The notes: generated by a model from the letters alone, not told the origin. Positions 14,606-22,459 are shown, counted from the stretch's first letter. The stretch is 35,703 bases of DNA from an uncultured bacterium (GCA_903861205.1 CAIOTC010000010.1:1-35703), one strand, 5' to 3'. Numbers and translations: made by a program.

Positions 14606-16363
14606 CTACATTTCTTCCGGTACTTTGATTCCCAGCAAATCCAAACCAGTCGTCATAACATTGGCGAAGGCTTGTGTCAGCGCCAGTTTGTACGGTGATG
14701 TCGGATCATTTTCATCAATGATTTTGTGTTTGGCGTAAAAAGAGTTGAACTCGCCGGCCAGTTGGATTAAGTATGTAACAATATAATGTGGCGCGTATTC
14801 CTCGCCAGAGTGCTTCACCACGCTTTCAAATCTCTCTAACATTCTCTCCAAATCAGTCGTCTGCCAATTGTCTGGAAGTTCCGTGTCAAAGGTGTCCTTT
14901 GCCATTTGGCTTCGCATGGCAAGGGGCACCCTTGACACTTCAGCCTTTTTCAAAATCGAATTCGCCCTAACTGTCGCATACTGCAAATACGGGCCGGAGT
15001 CGCCTTCAAACGACACCGACTTTTCAAAATCAAAAATAATATCCTTGCCGGCCGCTTGTTTCAAAATGGAAAATTTTATCGCGCCGATGGCCACCTGCTC
15101 GGCAATGACATCTTTCTTGTCCTCATCCATCTCACGCTCTTTCATTTTTTCTAGTACTAAATTTTTCACGTCTTCAATCAAAGAAACTCCGGTGATAACA
15201 TTCCCTTTGCGCGACGACATTTTGCCGGAAGCAAAACGCAACATGCCGTGCCCAATATGAACAGTTTTGTCGGAAACTTCCGGTCGCAAAAGTTCCATCG
15301 CTTTCAACACTACTTTGAAATAATCATTTTGCTCGTTGCCTGTAATAACAATGGATTTATCAAAATTAAATTCATTCAATTTTTTCATTCCCAAGGCGAG
15401 CTCCTTGGCTTCGTAAACCGGAATACCTTTTGAATTGACAAAAACCCGCGTGTGCAATCCGTAATTCTCGCCTTTGAAAATCACCGCTTCCTCGCTTTTT
15501 TCCAAAATATTTTTTTCAAGACCTTCTTTGACGACTTCCAAAGCCGGATCCGTCACTTCGCTTTCCCAAATATTTTTATCGAAATTTGTCCCGAGCGTTT
15601 TAAATATCTCCTGAAAATGCAAAATGGAAACTTCCCTGCCCCAATCATAAAGCGCGTTTATTTTTTCGTCTGTTTTATCGAAAATTATTTTGTTTAACTC
15701 GTCGATTTCTTTTTTGGCTTCCTCATTTTCCTCGTACCTCGCCGAACCAAAAACATAGGCCTGCGCCCAAAATGAAAGTTGTTCTTTTGAACTTTTATTT
15801 TTTATTTCATCAATCTCGTCTTTTTTGGCCAACACGCCGAAAATAGCTTTGGCCACATGCAAACCAATATCGCCGCCGTATGAAAGTCTTTTAACGTCCG
15901 CGCCTTCGGCCGAAATAATTCGCGAAATCGATTCGCCAACGGCGTTCGACATCAAATGTCCGATGTGAAATTCCTTGAAAGGATTCGGGTCTGTGTATTC
16001 CACCAGAATCTTTTGCCCTTTCAGGTTTTGGATTTTTAAACACTGGGTGTTAAGGGAGCCCAAACACCCAGTGTTCTCCAATATACATTGAGCAAAATAT
16101 TCCGGTTTCAAAAAGAAATTAATAAATCCCGGTCCGGCCACTTCGATTTTATCAATTTCCGCAAGAACCGTTCTTGCGGAAAGCATCTGAACAAATTCCT
16201 CCGCCAACTCTTTCGGATTTTTATTTTTAGCCTTCGCTTCCACCATCGCCACGTTCGTCGAATAATCACCCAGCGACATCTGTGTCGGATACTCCACCAC
16301 AAAATCATTCTCAACCTTGAGCGTTTCCTTTATCCATTTTTTGATTTTATCTTGCATCTGCAT
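14606..16363 (-). CDS. argS: Arginyl-tRNA synthetase
   Basis: It attaches arginine to its tRNA. The N-terminal Add-1 domain is followed by EVAGPGFINFFL (74-85), the HIGH motif as FHIGH (132-136), the class I core with YGGDIGLHVA, the variant KMSKS loop MSSRKGNVI and a C-terminal DALR anticodon-binding domain ending LDLLGIKVPEEM. The length, 585 aa, is normal. Three palindromes are in the coding sequence: residues 61-69 (SARTVLA), 97-109 (around NTGCLGSLNTQCL) and 476-494 (around VSRVPLAMRSQMAKD), all in loops where relatives are shorter. The start is the ATG at 16363; the ATG at 16357 is an equal choice. No SD is seen. Confidence 0.95.
   Translation of the reverse strand: MQMQDKIKKWIKETLKVENDFVVEYPTQMSLGDYSTNVAMVEAKAKNKNPKELAEEFVQMLSARTVLAEIDKIEVAGPGFINFFLKPEYFAQCILENTGCLGSLNTQCLKIQNLKGQKILVEYTDPNPFKEFHIGHLMSNAVGESISRIISAEGADVKRLSYGGDIGLHVAKAIFGVLAKKDEIDEIKNKSSKEQLSFWAQAYVFGSARYEENEEAKKEIDELNKIIFDKTDEKINALYDWGREVSILHFQEIFKTLGTNFDKNIWESEVTDPALEVVKEGLEKNILEKSEEAVIFKGENYGLHTRVFVNSKGIPVYEAKELALGMKKLNEFNFDKSIVITGNEQNDYFKVVLKAMELLRPEVSDKTVHIGHGMLRFASGKMSSRKGNVITGVSLIEDVKNLVLEKMKEREMDEDKKDVIAEQVAIGAIKFSILKQAAGKDIIFDFEKSVSFEGDSGPYLQYATVRANSILKKAEVSRVPLAMRSQMAKDTFDTELPDNWQTTDLERMLERFESVVKHSGEEYAPHYIVTYLIQLAGEFNSFYAKHKIIDENDPTSPYKLALTQAFANVMTTGLDLLGIKVPEEM
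14883..14937. repeat. 55-bp imperfect palindrome inside argS
   Basis: The 23-base arms at 14883-14905 and 14915-14937 match at 20 positions. The three differences are all transitions that would still allow G-U pairing on one strand. The loop is ttggcttcg. It encodes about residues 476-494 before the DALR domain. Confidence 0.88.
16039..16075. repeat. 37-bp hairpin inside argS
   Basis: Perfect 13-bp arms, aacactgggtgtt (16039-16051) and aacacccagtgtt (16063-16075), flank an 11-base loop. It encodes NTGCLGSLNTQC in the segment between the Add-1 domain and KILVEYTDPNP, where other ArgRS proteins have only a short glycine- and lysine-rich linker. Confidence 0.88.
16156..16182. repeat. 27-bp palindrome inside argS, same as in ileS
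   Basis: Perfect 13-bp arms, tttccgcaagaac and its complement, flank one base. The sequence equals the inner part of the palindrome at 11495-11525 in ileS, but it is read in a different frame, giving SARTVLAE instead of FPQEPFLRK. Confidence 0.92.
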
Positions 16364-16381
16364 TGAATTATTCTTGGTCGA

Positions 16382-16804
16382 TTATTTCCCCGTACTACCT
16401 AGGCCGCCAGCGCCACGAGATGTTTCCGACAATTCAGCCGCTTCTTCTATTTTTACTGAAACTACCGACTGAATGAGCATTTGAGCAACTTTGTGATTTT
16501 TTTCAAAAACATAATCTTCACTCCCGAGATTTACCACCCCAACAATCAATTCGCCTCGATATCCCGAATCCAAAACTCCTCCCAAAACTTTTATGCCGTG
16601 GTTTATTGAAAGTCCGCTTTTATCCCAAAAGAGTCCAACATAACCATCCGGCACCTCAACGGAAATTCCCGTGTGAATCTTTGCAATTTTTCCAACGGTG
16701 ACAACCACTTCCTCGCAGGCAAACAAATCCATGCCCGCATCACCCTCCTTGGCATACTCAGGCAATTTCGCCTCCGGATTCATTTTTTTAACTTTCAAAA
16801 TCAT
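16382..16804 (-). CDS. dut: dUTP diphosphatase (dUTPase)
   Basis: It hydrolyses dUTP to dUMP and pyrophosphate, keeping uracil out of DNA and feeding thymidylate synthesis. All five trimeric dUTPase motifs are visible: GDAGMDLFA, DKSGLSINHGI (motif 2, with K in place of the usual R of RSG), GVLDSGYRGELIVGVVN (with the catalytic D), KVAQMLI and the C-terminal RGAGGLGSTGK. The length, 140 aa, is typical. The start is the ATG at 16804. The gene is 17 bases from argS on the same strand and divergent from folA, which continues the same pathway. Confidence 0.94.
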   Translation of the reverse strand: MILKVKKMNPEAKLPEYAKEGDAGMDLFACEEVVVTVGKIAKIHTGISVEVPDGYVGLFWDKSGLSINHGIKVLGGVLDSGYRGELIVGVVNLGSEDYVFEKNHKVAQMLIQSVVSVKIEEAAELSETSRGAGGLGSTGK

Positions 16805-16831
16805 GCATTCATATTATCATTTCGGCCAATA

Positions 16832-16858
16832 TTTACAAAACCGCAAAAAAAGTATACT
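16832..16858 (+). promoter_or_regulatory. Possible folA promoter
   Basis: TTTACA (16832-16837) and TATACT (16853-16858) are separated by 15 bases, slightly short. The position, about 35 bases before the folA start, is right and the -10 box is good. Confidence 0.4.
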
Positions 16859-16893
16859 ATCGCTTCGGAGCTGTACAAAAAGAAAGGACAAAA

Positions 16894-17520
16894 ATGAAAA
16901 TAATCGGACCGCCAGACGGAAGTGGTGGAGGAATGATCCGGATAAGTCACCCGGATGGAAGAGCTAGCGCAGAATTGAACAACAGAGACATCATTATGAT
17001 ACTTGCGATGTCTAGAAACAATTGCATCGGAAAAAATGGTGGCATCCCGTGGCGTATAAGCGCGGATATGAACCACTTCAAAGAAACAACGATCGGAGAT
17101 TCCAAAACTTCCGGCAGAAAAAACATTGTCGTAATGGGAAGAAAAACATTTGAGTCAATTCCTCCCAAATTCAAACCGTTGCCAGACAGAATAAATGTTA
17201 TTCTGTCGCGCGGAGCATTTGAAGCTCCATATGATGATTGCAAAGTAGTTCACGATTTCAGAAGAATTCTTGCAATCGCCAGACACAAGAAAGTTTTCAT
17301 CGCCGGTGGAGGAGATATTTACAAACTCTTCCTGCCATTCGTCAATCGCTTGATCATCAGCCACGTTGATCTTTTTGTCGAAAATGGCGACACTTTTTTC
17401 CCGGAAATCGGAAACGAGTGGTGCAAAGTTTTGTCCGTTTTCCACCCAGCCAATCTCGAGAAAAACACACCGTCTTTCACAATCTGCACCTACACCAGAT
17501 TGCCCCGACCGCGCCCATGA
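16894..17520 (+). CDS. folA: Dihydrofolate reductase with N-terminal extension
   Basis: It reduces dihydrofolate, made by thymidylate synthase, back to tetrahydrofolate with NADPH. The DHFR core starts at about residue 32 (DIIMILAMSRNNCIGKNGGIPW) with the catalytic aspartate in RISADMNHFK, the nucleotide-binding VVMGRKTFESIP and VFIAGGGDIYKLFL, and strand ISHVDLFVENGDTFFPE. About 31 extra residues, rich in G, P and S, precede the core. The ATG at 16894 is supported by agga 6 bases upstream, so the extension is probably translated; it is unlike known DHFRs. A terminator overlaps the gene end. It is the only plus-strand gene of the thymidylate island and converges with the thymidylate synthase gene. 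Confidence 0.92.
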   Translation: MKIIGPPDGSGGGMIRISHPDGRASAELNNRDIIMILAMSRNNCIGKNGGIPWRISADMNHFKETTIGDSKTSGRKNIVVMGRKTFESIPPKFKPLPDRINVILSRGAFEAPYDDCKVVHDFRRILAIARHKKVFIAGGGDIYKLFLPFVNRLIISHVDLFVENGDTFFPEIGNEWCKVLSVFHPANLEKNTPSFTICTYTRLPRPRP

Positions 17521-17536
17521 GCGCGGTTTCTTTTTT
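17508..17536 (+). terminator. folA terminator
   Basis: The stem accgcgc 17508-17514 / gcgcggt 17521-17527 is followed by ttcttttttt-like sequence. The stop codon TGA lies in the loop. Confidence 0.85.
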
Positions 17537-17548
17537 AAGAAAAAACAC

Positions 17549-17580
17549 AAAAAGAAAACCTCACGGAAAATTCCATGAGG
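17549..17580 (-). terminator. Terminator of the thymidylate synthase gene
   Basis: The stem cctcacggaa 17559-17568 / ttccatgagg 17571-17580 (one wobble pair) is followed on the minus strand by ttttcttttt. It lies 8 bases after the stop codon and faces the folA terminator. Confidence 0.85.
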
Positions 17581-17588
17581 TATTAAAA

Positions 17589-19265
17589 CTAGAACAAAAT
17601 GCTTGATTTGAACGATGTGTCTTGCTCGTATGGCTCGCCGGTTCGAAGCTTGAGTTCAGCTATGGCCAGTTCGGTGCCAAGATAAATTGCATGGGTGGTG
17701 GTAAGCGAAGCCACAACGCCTATTTTGTCTCGCAATTCGTAAGCAGTCTTGCCGACGAACTTTTCCAGAACGACGCCGCTTTCAGGGTGTAGCAGAGAAA
17801 CAACAATATTTCCGGCTTTGATTTGGATCTGGTAATTACCTCTGGCATCAGAGCAGGTTTTGATGTCAGCCGAATATTTTTTCAGCATCTCCTCGACCTG
17901 CTTGAAGTAATTATTGTAGATCTGGGCACTGCCGGAAATGATAATCAGAAGACCTGTCGGCAAGCCGATCGCCTTGGCGATTTCGGCCTGAATAGCCGCA
18001 CAGCCGTAAGCATTTTCCGGCCAACCCTGGGTCATGTCGTGACTTCTGAAAAAAACTGTCAAATTCAGTTTTTCATCCTGAACCAACGCTTGAATCGAAA
18101 CTAAACACGGCGACGACTTGTGCTTGCGCATCAGTTCATCGGCCGGATGCCAGGTCATAGCCACGCAGGCTTTGGAATACTTGTCGTGCCCTAAGACATC
18201 AACAATATCCTGGAGCTGATCGATTTCACAAAAGCCATCTCCGTAAGTAACATTCCGGTCAAGCCATGGACCTTGTTTAAAATCGAAGTCTTTGTACTCG
18301 GAAGTTTCGACTAATCTTTTGATCTGGTCCGGCGCAGGAAACGTGTAAGCCCGCAACTTGTTGCCGTAGGTGTAAGCCTTACCGGCGGGCAAAATCGGAG
18401 ACAAAATTTCAGCTTTATAGGCTTCAATTTTTTCTGCGGTCAGCGGAACCAGAAACGGATTCAACGACAAATCCATGTTCTGCGGATCATGAATGACCAC
18501 CGTCATGTCATTGATCTCTCTAACCACCCGATCAGTCTTGGCATTCATCAAATTGGTGCGACCATAACGCCAAACCTGAGCGATCATCTTGATCCAGCTA
18601 TCGGGAATACTACCACCGTGAACAACAATCGGACCACCTTCGTACGGGAAAGCTTCATCCGATTTTTCGTAGCCAAAAACTTTCGGCTCGGCAAACGGAT
18701 ATTTTTTGCACAAAGTTTTAATGAGATTGTTTGCCTCGGCAATTTTTTCTTCGAGTGAAGAGCCGGACATTCCCTTATTAAGATCTATGAGCTCAACTTC
18801 TCCCCGGACAAGCTCGATCAATTCCATCGGAATATTCTTGTCGACGTAAACAGAATTCCCAAAGCCATCGATTTTTCTGTCTTGGTTTATACCATTAGCA
18901 AAGAAAGCACGGATGGCATTTGCGCTAGTCAATTCGGATCCACTTTTTTCCAACGAACATCCTTCGCCCAACGACGAGTATTCATCGCCGAGCAAAATGA
19001 CATAGCGAATATACGGATTTCCCAATATGTTCCGAATCATCGGCTCGATGCCGGCCGGAGTGTAGAAATTAGCGGCAATGGCCAAATTTACTTTTTCCAG
19101 CTTGGGCAATACATCATCACGGATAGTCCACAGGAAAGCCACACCGACGTTTGCCTCTGTCACCCTCAGCTCTGATGATGACGGAAAAGCAATTCGGTCA
19201 CGAGAAGCAACCGGCCAACCGATTTCACCGCTGGAACCCACAAGACTCTTTATCTTTTCAAGCAT
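17589..19265 (-). CDS. thyA: Thymidylate synthase fused to MtrA-like and DUF4346-like domains
   Basis: The middle (about 200-460) is a thymidylate synthase of the archaeal kind: YTYGNKLRAY, VAMTWHP, SSPCLVSIQ with the nucleophile C387, FFRSHDM, WPENAYG and SGSAQIY. The N-terminal part (about 15-130) resembles MtrA, subunit A of tetrahydromethanopterin methyltransferase (YTPAGIEPMIRNILGNPYIR, VILLGDEYS). The C-terminus (about 470-550) resembles DUF4346 (THAIYLGTELAIAELK, EPYEQD). Oddities: the RR pair binding the dUMP phosphate reads KA, and the His of the HxY motif is Q448. The start is ATG 19265 with ggagg 5 bases upstream; a longer frame to 19358 has no SD. The product is 558 aa. It sits with dut, folA and dcd, so a dTMP role is likely; related C5-pyrimidine chemistry is possible. 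Confidence 0.85.
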   Translation of the reverse strand: MLEKIKSLVGSSGEIGWPVASRDRIAFPSSSELRVTEANVGVAFLWTIRDDVLPKLEKVNLAIAANFYTPAGIEPMIRNILGNPYIRYVILLGDEYSSLGEGCSLEKSGSELTSANAIRAFFANGINQDRKIDGFGNSVYVDKNIPMELIELVRGEVELIDLNKGMSGSSLEEKIAEANNLIKTLCKKYPFAEPKVFGYEKSDEAFPYEGGPIVVHGGSIPDSWIKMIAQVWRYGRTNLMNAKTDRVVREINDMTVVIHDPQNMDLSLNPFLVPLTAEKIEAYKAEILSPILPAGKAYTYGNKLRAYTFPAPDQIKRLVETSEYKDFDFKQGPWLDRNVTYGDGFCEIDQLQDIVDVLGHDKYSKACVAMTWHPADELMRKHKSSPCLVSIQALVQDEKLNLTVFFRSHDMTQGWPENAYGCAAIQAEIAKAIGLPTGLLIIISGSAQIYNNYFKQVEEMLKKYSADIKTCSDARGNYQIQIKAGNIVVSLLHPESGVVLEKFVGKTAYELRDKIGVVASLTTTHAIYLGTELAIAELKLRTGEPYEQDTSFKSSILF

Positions 19266-19339
19266 ACAATCCTCCGGGGTTAAAGATACCTTTATTGCGG
19301 AAAAAAGCAAACGATCACATCCTTCCTTGTCTCTGAGTG

Positions 19340-19373
19340 AAAAAGAAAAGTCGCCCAACCAAAGCTGAACGAC
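19340..19373 (-). terminator. Terminator of the 291-aa gene
   Basis: On the minus-strand RNA, gucguucagc and guugggcgac pair fully with three G-U pairs (19350-19373), followed by ttttcttttt. The wobble pairs work only on the minus strand, which fixes its direction. Confidence 0.8.
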
Positions 19374-19382
19374 CGACTGATT

Positions 19383-20258
19383 TTATTTTTTCTGATTCCG
19401 CACAAGATCTTGCAAGGCGGCAAGCGATGCAAGCATTGCAAGTTGCTGAATCATATTATCGGCATTGTGGCACGAGAATTCATAACCACCATGACGACCG
19501 ATTGAACCATGAGACGGATGTAAGCCGCAAGCATTACCCGGACAACTAGTGTTGAGCCATCCGTCACTGCCTTGCGTGTAAGCTTTAAACTCATAGTCAT
19601 AAAATGAAGGAATTTTACCTTCCATTTTAAGCCACACACCTCGCATCGCTTCAACCATTTCTGAGATCATGCTCGTGGGCCCTTGTCGAAGAAAAGTGAC
19701 AATATCTTCACCATACTCACCACCAATTGACCCACCGTGTAAACTCTGAATGGTTACAGTGTGAATAGTCATCAGTTGAGAATTTGTTGCTGGTGTCTCA
19801 ATCTCAGGAAATCTCATATAATCAAAGAGGGTGCTGTGACTTGCTGAGACAGCGTAGGCTTCTTTGTAGTCATAAACTACTTCTCGTCCTTCGCCATCGC
19901 AATACAAACATTTGTCTTCACGGTCCTCGTCGTTTCCTGTGCCTTCACATTTCCAACATTTTACATCGGAAAGTTTTCGACACAGAGATGCTGGAACATG
20001 ATATTCAAGGAACTGACCAACCTGTCCCAAGAATTTCAACGAGTGTTCGTAACCCAAATCTTTTCCAAACTCTCCGCCAAATTCTTTGAAACCGAAGTCT
20101 GCTTTGAAGCTTTCCAAAATCGGTGCGTCTTGTCGAATAGGCTTGACGCCGGTGGCGAACTCTTGATGAATCCGCAATATAACACCAACTGCCGGCCTCC
20201 AAGACAACTCGTACCAACAAGGTATTCTGTCCATGATAACCGTCTTTATGTTATGCAC
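19383..20258 (-). CDS. Unknown protein with DnaJ-type zinc motif, 291 aa
   Basis: I do not recognise the family. The central part (about 100-127) has two CxxCxGxG units, CWKCEGTG and CLYCDGEG, which together make one DnaJ-like zinc site. Toward the C-terminus is a Cys/His/Gly-rich segment, SCPGNACGLHPSHGSIGRHGG, that could bind another metal. The rest is soluble with aromatic patches. The start is a GTG at 20258 with aagggg about 7 bases upstream; an ATG at 20234 is an alternative. It has its own terminator and lies between thyA and the HAD nucleotidase, so a role in nucleotide or folate metabolism is only suggested by position. Confidence 0.65.
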   Translation of the reverse strand: MHNIKTVIMDRIPCWYELSWRPAVGVILRIHQEFATGVKPIRQDAPILESFKADFGFKEFGGEFGKDLGYEHSLKFLGQVGQFLEYHVPASLCRKLSDVKCWKCEGTGNDEDREDKCLYCDGEGREVVYDYKEAYAVSASHSTLFDYMRFPEIETPATNSQLMTIHTVTIQSLHGGSIGGEYGEDIVTFLRQGPTSMISEMVEAMRGVWLKMEGKIPSFYDYEFKAYTQGSDGWLNTSCPGNACGLHPSHGSIGRHGGYEFSCHNADNMIQQLAMLASLAALQDLVRNQKK

Positions 20259-20299
20259 AATGTGCCCCTTTCTAGGTAGAATACTACTTATATTTTATT

Positions 20300-20334
20300 A
20301 AAAAGCAAACAAAAGCGCATTTGTGAGATGCGCT
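20300..20334 (-). terminator. Terminator of the HAD gene
   Basis: The stem agcgcat 20314-20320 / atgcgct 20328-20334 is followed on the minus strand by tttgtttgcttttt. It lies 10 bases after the stop codon. Confidence 0.78.
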
Positions 20335-20343
20335 GTGCCTAAT

Positions 20344-20895
20344 CTATGTTTCGTATCTGATGTAGTTGTAAATCTCCCACCAAGAACCGACGCGAGTAAT
20401 TTCCTTCGGCTCAATTTCGTACAAATTCCACGGCCAAGAAAAGAACAAAAGATGTTTGACTGTGCCAATGAGCGGAATGAGTTTTTCCAAATCGTCGTCG
20501 ACATACACATCGAGACCTTCACACTCTTTGTTTTTTGGAAGACCATATCCTGTTCCAGCAATCGGGAAATTCAGACAATGTTCCCAAAGCCACATTTCGG
20601 CAACTTCCAGCATCTGACCAGTCCGACTTGTGACAAGTTTGATCGAGTAACCATGGCCGGCAAGAGCGTGCAAATAAAAAGTTGCTTGTTCAACTTCCGG
20701 TATGGGATACAAACCCCCCATCGCTCCTTGGCCAATCGTTCTATACTGCTCCAAAGTCATCAACCCGCGGCCAACGACTTTTTCCCTGCGAAATTCCGCA
20801 GGTAGAACATCAATTCCCATTTTTTCTTTAGCCAGCCAAACCTTAAGCATATGGGTGTTTGCGATAACACCGTCAAAATCTGATCCAATCCTCAT
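20344..20895 (-). CDS. HAD-superfamily phosphatase, 5'-deoxyribonucleotidase-like
   Basis: HAD motifs are all visible: motif I SDFDGVIANT, motif II LVTSRTGQ, a motif III lysine in GLPKNKEC, and motif IV LDVYVDDDLEKL. The layout and the 183-aa size resemble the 5'(3')-deoxyribonucleotidase (NT5C) and related nucleotidase group. A dNMP phosphatase would fit a cluster that handles dCTP, dUTP and dUMP, but the substrate is inferred from context. The ATG at 20895 is chosen because ggagg precedes it by about 6 bases; a GTG at 20901 would overlap that SD. It has its own terminator and is followed by the zinc-motif gene. Confidence 0.75.
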   Translation of the reverse strand: MRIGSDFDGVIANTHMLKVWLAKEKMGIDVLPAEFRREKVVGRGLMTLEQYRTIGQGAMGGLYPIPEVEQATFYLHALAGHGYSIKLVTSRTGQMLEVAEMWLWEHCLNFPIAGTGYGLPKNKECEGLDVYVDDDLEKLIPLIGTVKHLLFFSWPWNLYEIEPKEITRVGSWWEIYNYIRYET

Positions 20896-20939
20896 GGCCA
20901 CCTCCGGCGTTTAATCTATCACAAACTGATAAAAATAGT

Positions 20940-20978
20940 AAATAAAAGAAAACCTCACCGGATAATACCCGGCGAGGT
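20940..20978 (-). terminator. dcd terminator
   Basis: A 10-bp stem, 20952-20961 / 20969-20978, that pairs fully with one G-U on the minus-strand RNA (accucgccgg / ccggugaggu), is followed by ttttcttttattt. Confidence 0.85.
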
Positions 20979-20982
20979 GTTG

Positions 20983-22095
20983 TTACTTCCAACTTTTGAA
21001 ATACTTGGCGAGACCTGGACCATCCTGAACTTTGAATTTAGTTCCGGGTTGCTGGTCATAATGAACCAGTGGCCGTTCAATCATTCTGTCAAAATAAATT
21101 TTGGCAAAAGGTTGTCCTCTTCTGGCCATGAATCCGCTTTCAAAACATCGAACTTCCAGAGTCAATGGCCGGCCCTTACATGTCCCGTCCGGACCAACTC
21201 CCCAACCCGGAGCAATGTACCCGGCATAGTGAACACGGATTTCTCCATTTCCTTCATCCATAGGCATCATCTCACAAGCAAGTGTCGGCAGGACCCGCAC
21301 ACTTTCCTCTGTTGAAAGAATGCTGAAGGAATTAGGATTAAAATATATTGAGGAATCGTTCGATAAAAGTATCTCTCGGAAAAAACATCTGGGATCGTAG
21401 TAATTCGTCAGAGAAAGATTTATCGGTTCGCCGTTTTTGATAGCTTCAAACCCAACAACGGAAAAATCAAGGCCTAGCGACAAAGGAATGGAACCGTCCT
21501 CGCTGGGAGATTCCATGTCTTCGTAAAGTATTTGTTTCCCGTGCCGGTCAAACAACATACCACCCTGAGAATTAAATATTGTCCCAAGCCTAAACTCGTC
21601 CAAACGGGTCTCTTGGCTGAAGAAACGTATCTGGCTAAAAGACATGCCTTCGTTTGCGGTGACAGCAAAGGATCGCGCCTCAACCATATTCCATATCGAA
21701 CCGGTGTAACCCTTTGGTACAAAATTGAATTTTGGAACTCCGTCCGCCAAAAGGCGCGACATGATGTCCACTCGTCCAATATTTGATTTTGGGTTTGCGT
21801 GAGCGTGAACTCCGTCCGGAATCTTTTGTACAAATTTTTCAGCTAACCGAAAAATGTAACATACTCCAGCCTCCAATATTGAATCCGGTTTTACGCGAAT
21901 CCCATAATAGTGGACAAAATCCTCAACCCTTTCGTTGCTCTTTGGCAAAAATCCTCTGGGTAGCCTGTAGACCTCTCCCGTAGTAACCGGATCATAGGTG
22001 TCGGTACAAACATTTTTCGTGTTTGCATTTTCAATAAAACCGTTTTCCACCAACTCTGTTATGAGTTGGCCAGGCAAAGCTCCGCCGTATTTCAT
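20983..22095 (-). CDS. dcd: Two-domain dCTP deaminase (2'-deoxycytidine 5'-triphosphate deaminase)
   Basis: DCD converts dCTP to dUTP. The protein has the long tandem form known from Alphaproteobacteria (about 360-370 aa; here 370): an N-terminal module with HANPKSNIGRVDIMSR, matching the family ANPKSSTGRLDVFTR, then SFSQIRFF, and a C-terminal module with APGWGVGPDGTCKGRPLTLEVRC-type wording and QPFAKIYFDRM. Both modules have the dUTPase-like beta fold. With dut, thyA and folA it completes a route from dCTP to dTMP. The ATG at 22095 has ggaaggag 8 bases upstream. It has its own terminator. The tandem type is uncommon outside Alphaproteobacteria, which hints at transfer. Confidence 0.85.
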   Translation of the reverse strand: MKYGGALPGQLITELVENGFIENANTKNVCTDTYDPVTTGEVYRLPRGFLPKSNERVEDFVHYYGIRVKPDSILEAGVCYIFRLAEKFVQKIPDGVHAHANPKSNIGRVDIMSRLLADGVPKFNFVPKGYTGSIWNMVEARSFAVTANEGMSFSQIRFFSQETRLDEFRLGTIFNSQGGMLFDRHGKQILYEDMESPSEDGSIPLSLGLDFSVVGFEAIKNGEPINLSLTNYYDPRCFFREILLSNDSSIYFNPNSFSILSTEESVRVLPTLACEMMPMDEGNGEIRVHYAGYIAPGWGVGPDGTCKGRPLTLEVRCFESGFMARRGQPFAKIYFDRMIERPLVHYDQQPGTKFKVQDGPGLAKYFKSWK

Positions 22096-22159
22096 GTAAA
22101 GAACTCCTTCCCATAAAGATATTACACATTTTTAGACAAAAGAAAAGTACCTAACATAT

Positions 22160-22202
22160 AAAAAGAAAATCTGGTCTAAAATCAATCTAGATCAGATTTT
22201 TT
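22160..22202 (-). terminator. Terminator of the 61-aa gene
   Basis: The stem around aatctg 22168-22173 / cagatt 22193-22198, extended by tcta/taga, is flanked by A-rich and T-rich tracts on both sides (minus strand ttttcttttta). It pairs slightly better on the plus strand, so it may be bidirectional. Confidence 0.6.
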
Positions 22203-22386
22203 AATATTGTGGTTTTTGACGGGAATGTAAATCGCAATCCCACGTATACCACTGCCCGTTTATTTTTATCAGCTCTTTACCACAATGGATGCAGGAACTT
22301 ACGCTGCCTTCCGCTTCCGGATGAGCCTCGCAGGTGTCAGAATTGTTACAACGAATATTTTGGTCATCATATTCTTCGTTTGTCAT
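22201..22386 (-). CDS. Small cysteine-rich protein, 61 aa
   Basis: The protein opens MTNEEYDDQNIRC and has C-x5-C, CIHC and WDC cysteines plus histidines, suggesting a small zinc ribbon (SSCIHCGKELIKINGQWYTW). I know no exact family. The ATG at 22386 is preferred because gaggag lies 9 bases upstream; an upstream extension to 22479 would overlap the terminator of the next gene. It has a private terminator, the pattern of this island. Confidence 0.65.
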   Translation of the reverse strand: MTNEEYDDQNIRCNNSDTCEAHPEAEGSVSSCIHCGKELIKINGQWYTWDCDLHSRQKPQY

Positions 22387-22423
22387 ACACAAATTCTCCT
22401 CAAATACATTACCACGTAAACCA

Positions 22424-22459
22424 AAAAAGAAAAACCCCGCGCTATTGGATAGCGGCGAG
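22424..22459 (-). terminator. Terminator of the 157-aa gene
   Basis: A GC-rich stem (accccg-cgctat 22434-22445 / atagcg-gcgagg 22449-22460, with one bulge) is followed on the minus strand by tttttctttttt. It overlaps the end of the coding sequence. Confidence 0.8.

Noticed and set aside
19266-19358. N-terminal 31-residue extension of the thymidylate synthase
   Set aside because: It overlaps promoter-like sequence and the SD site; ATG 19265 has ggagg at proper spacing.
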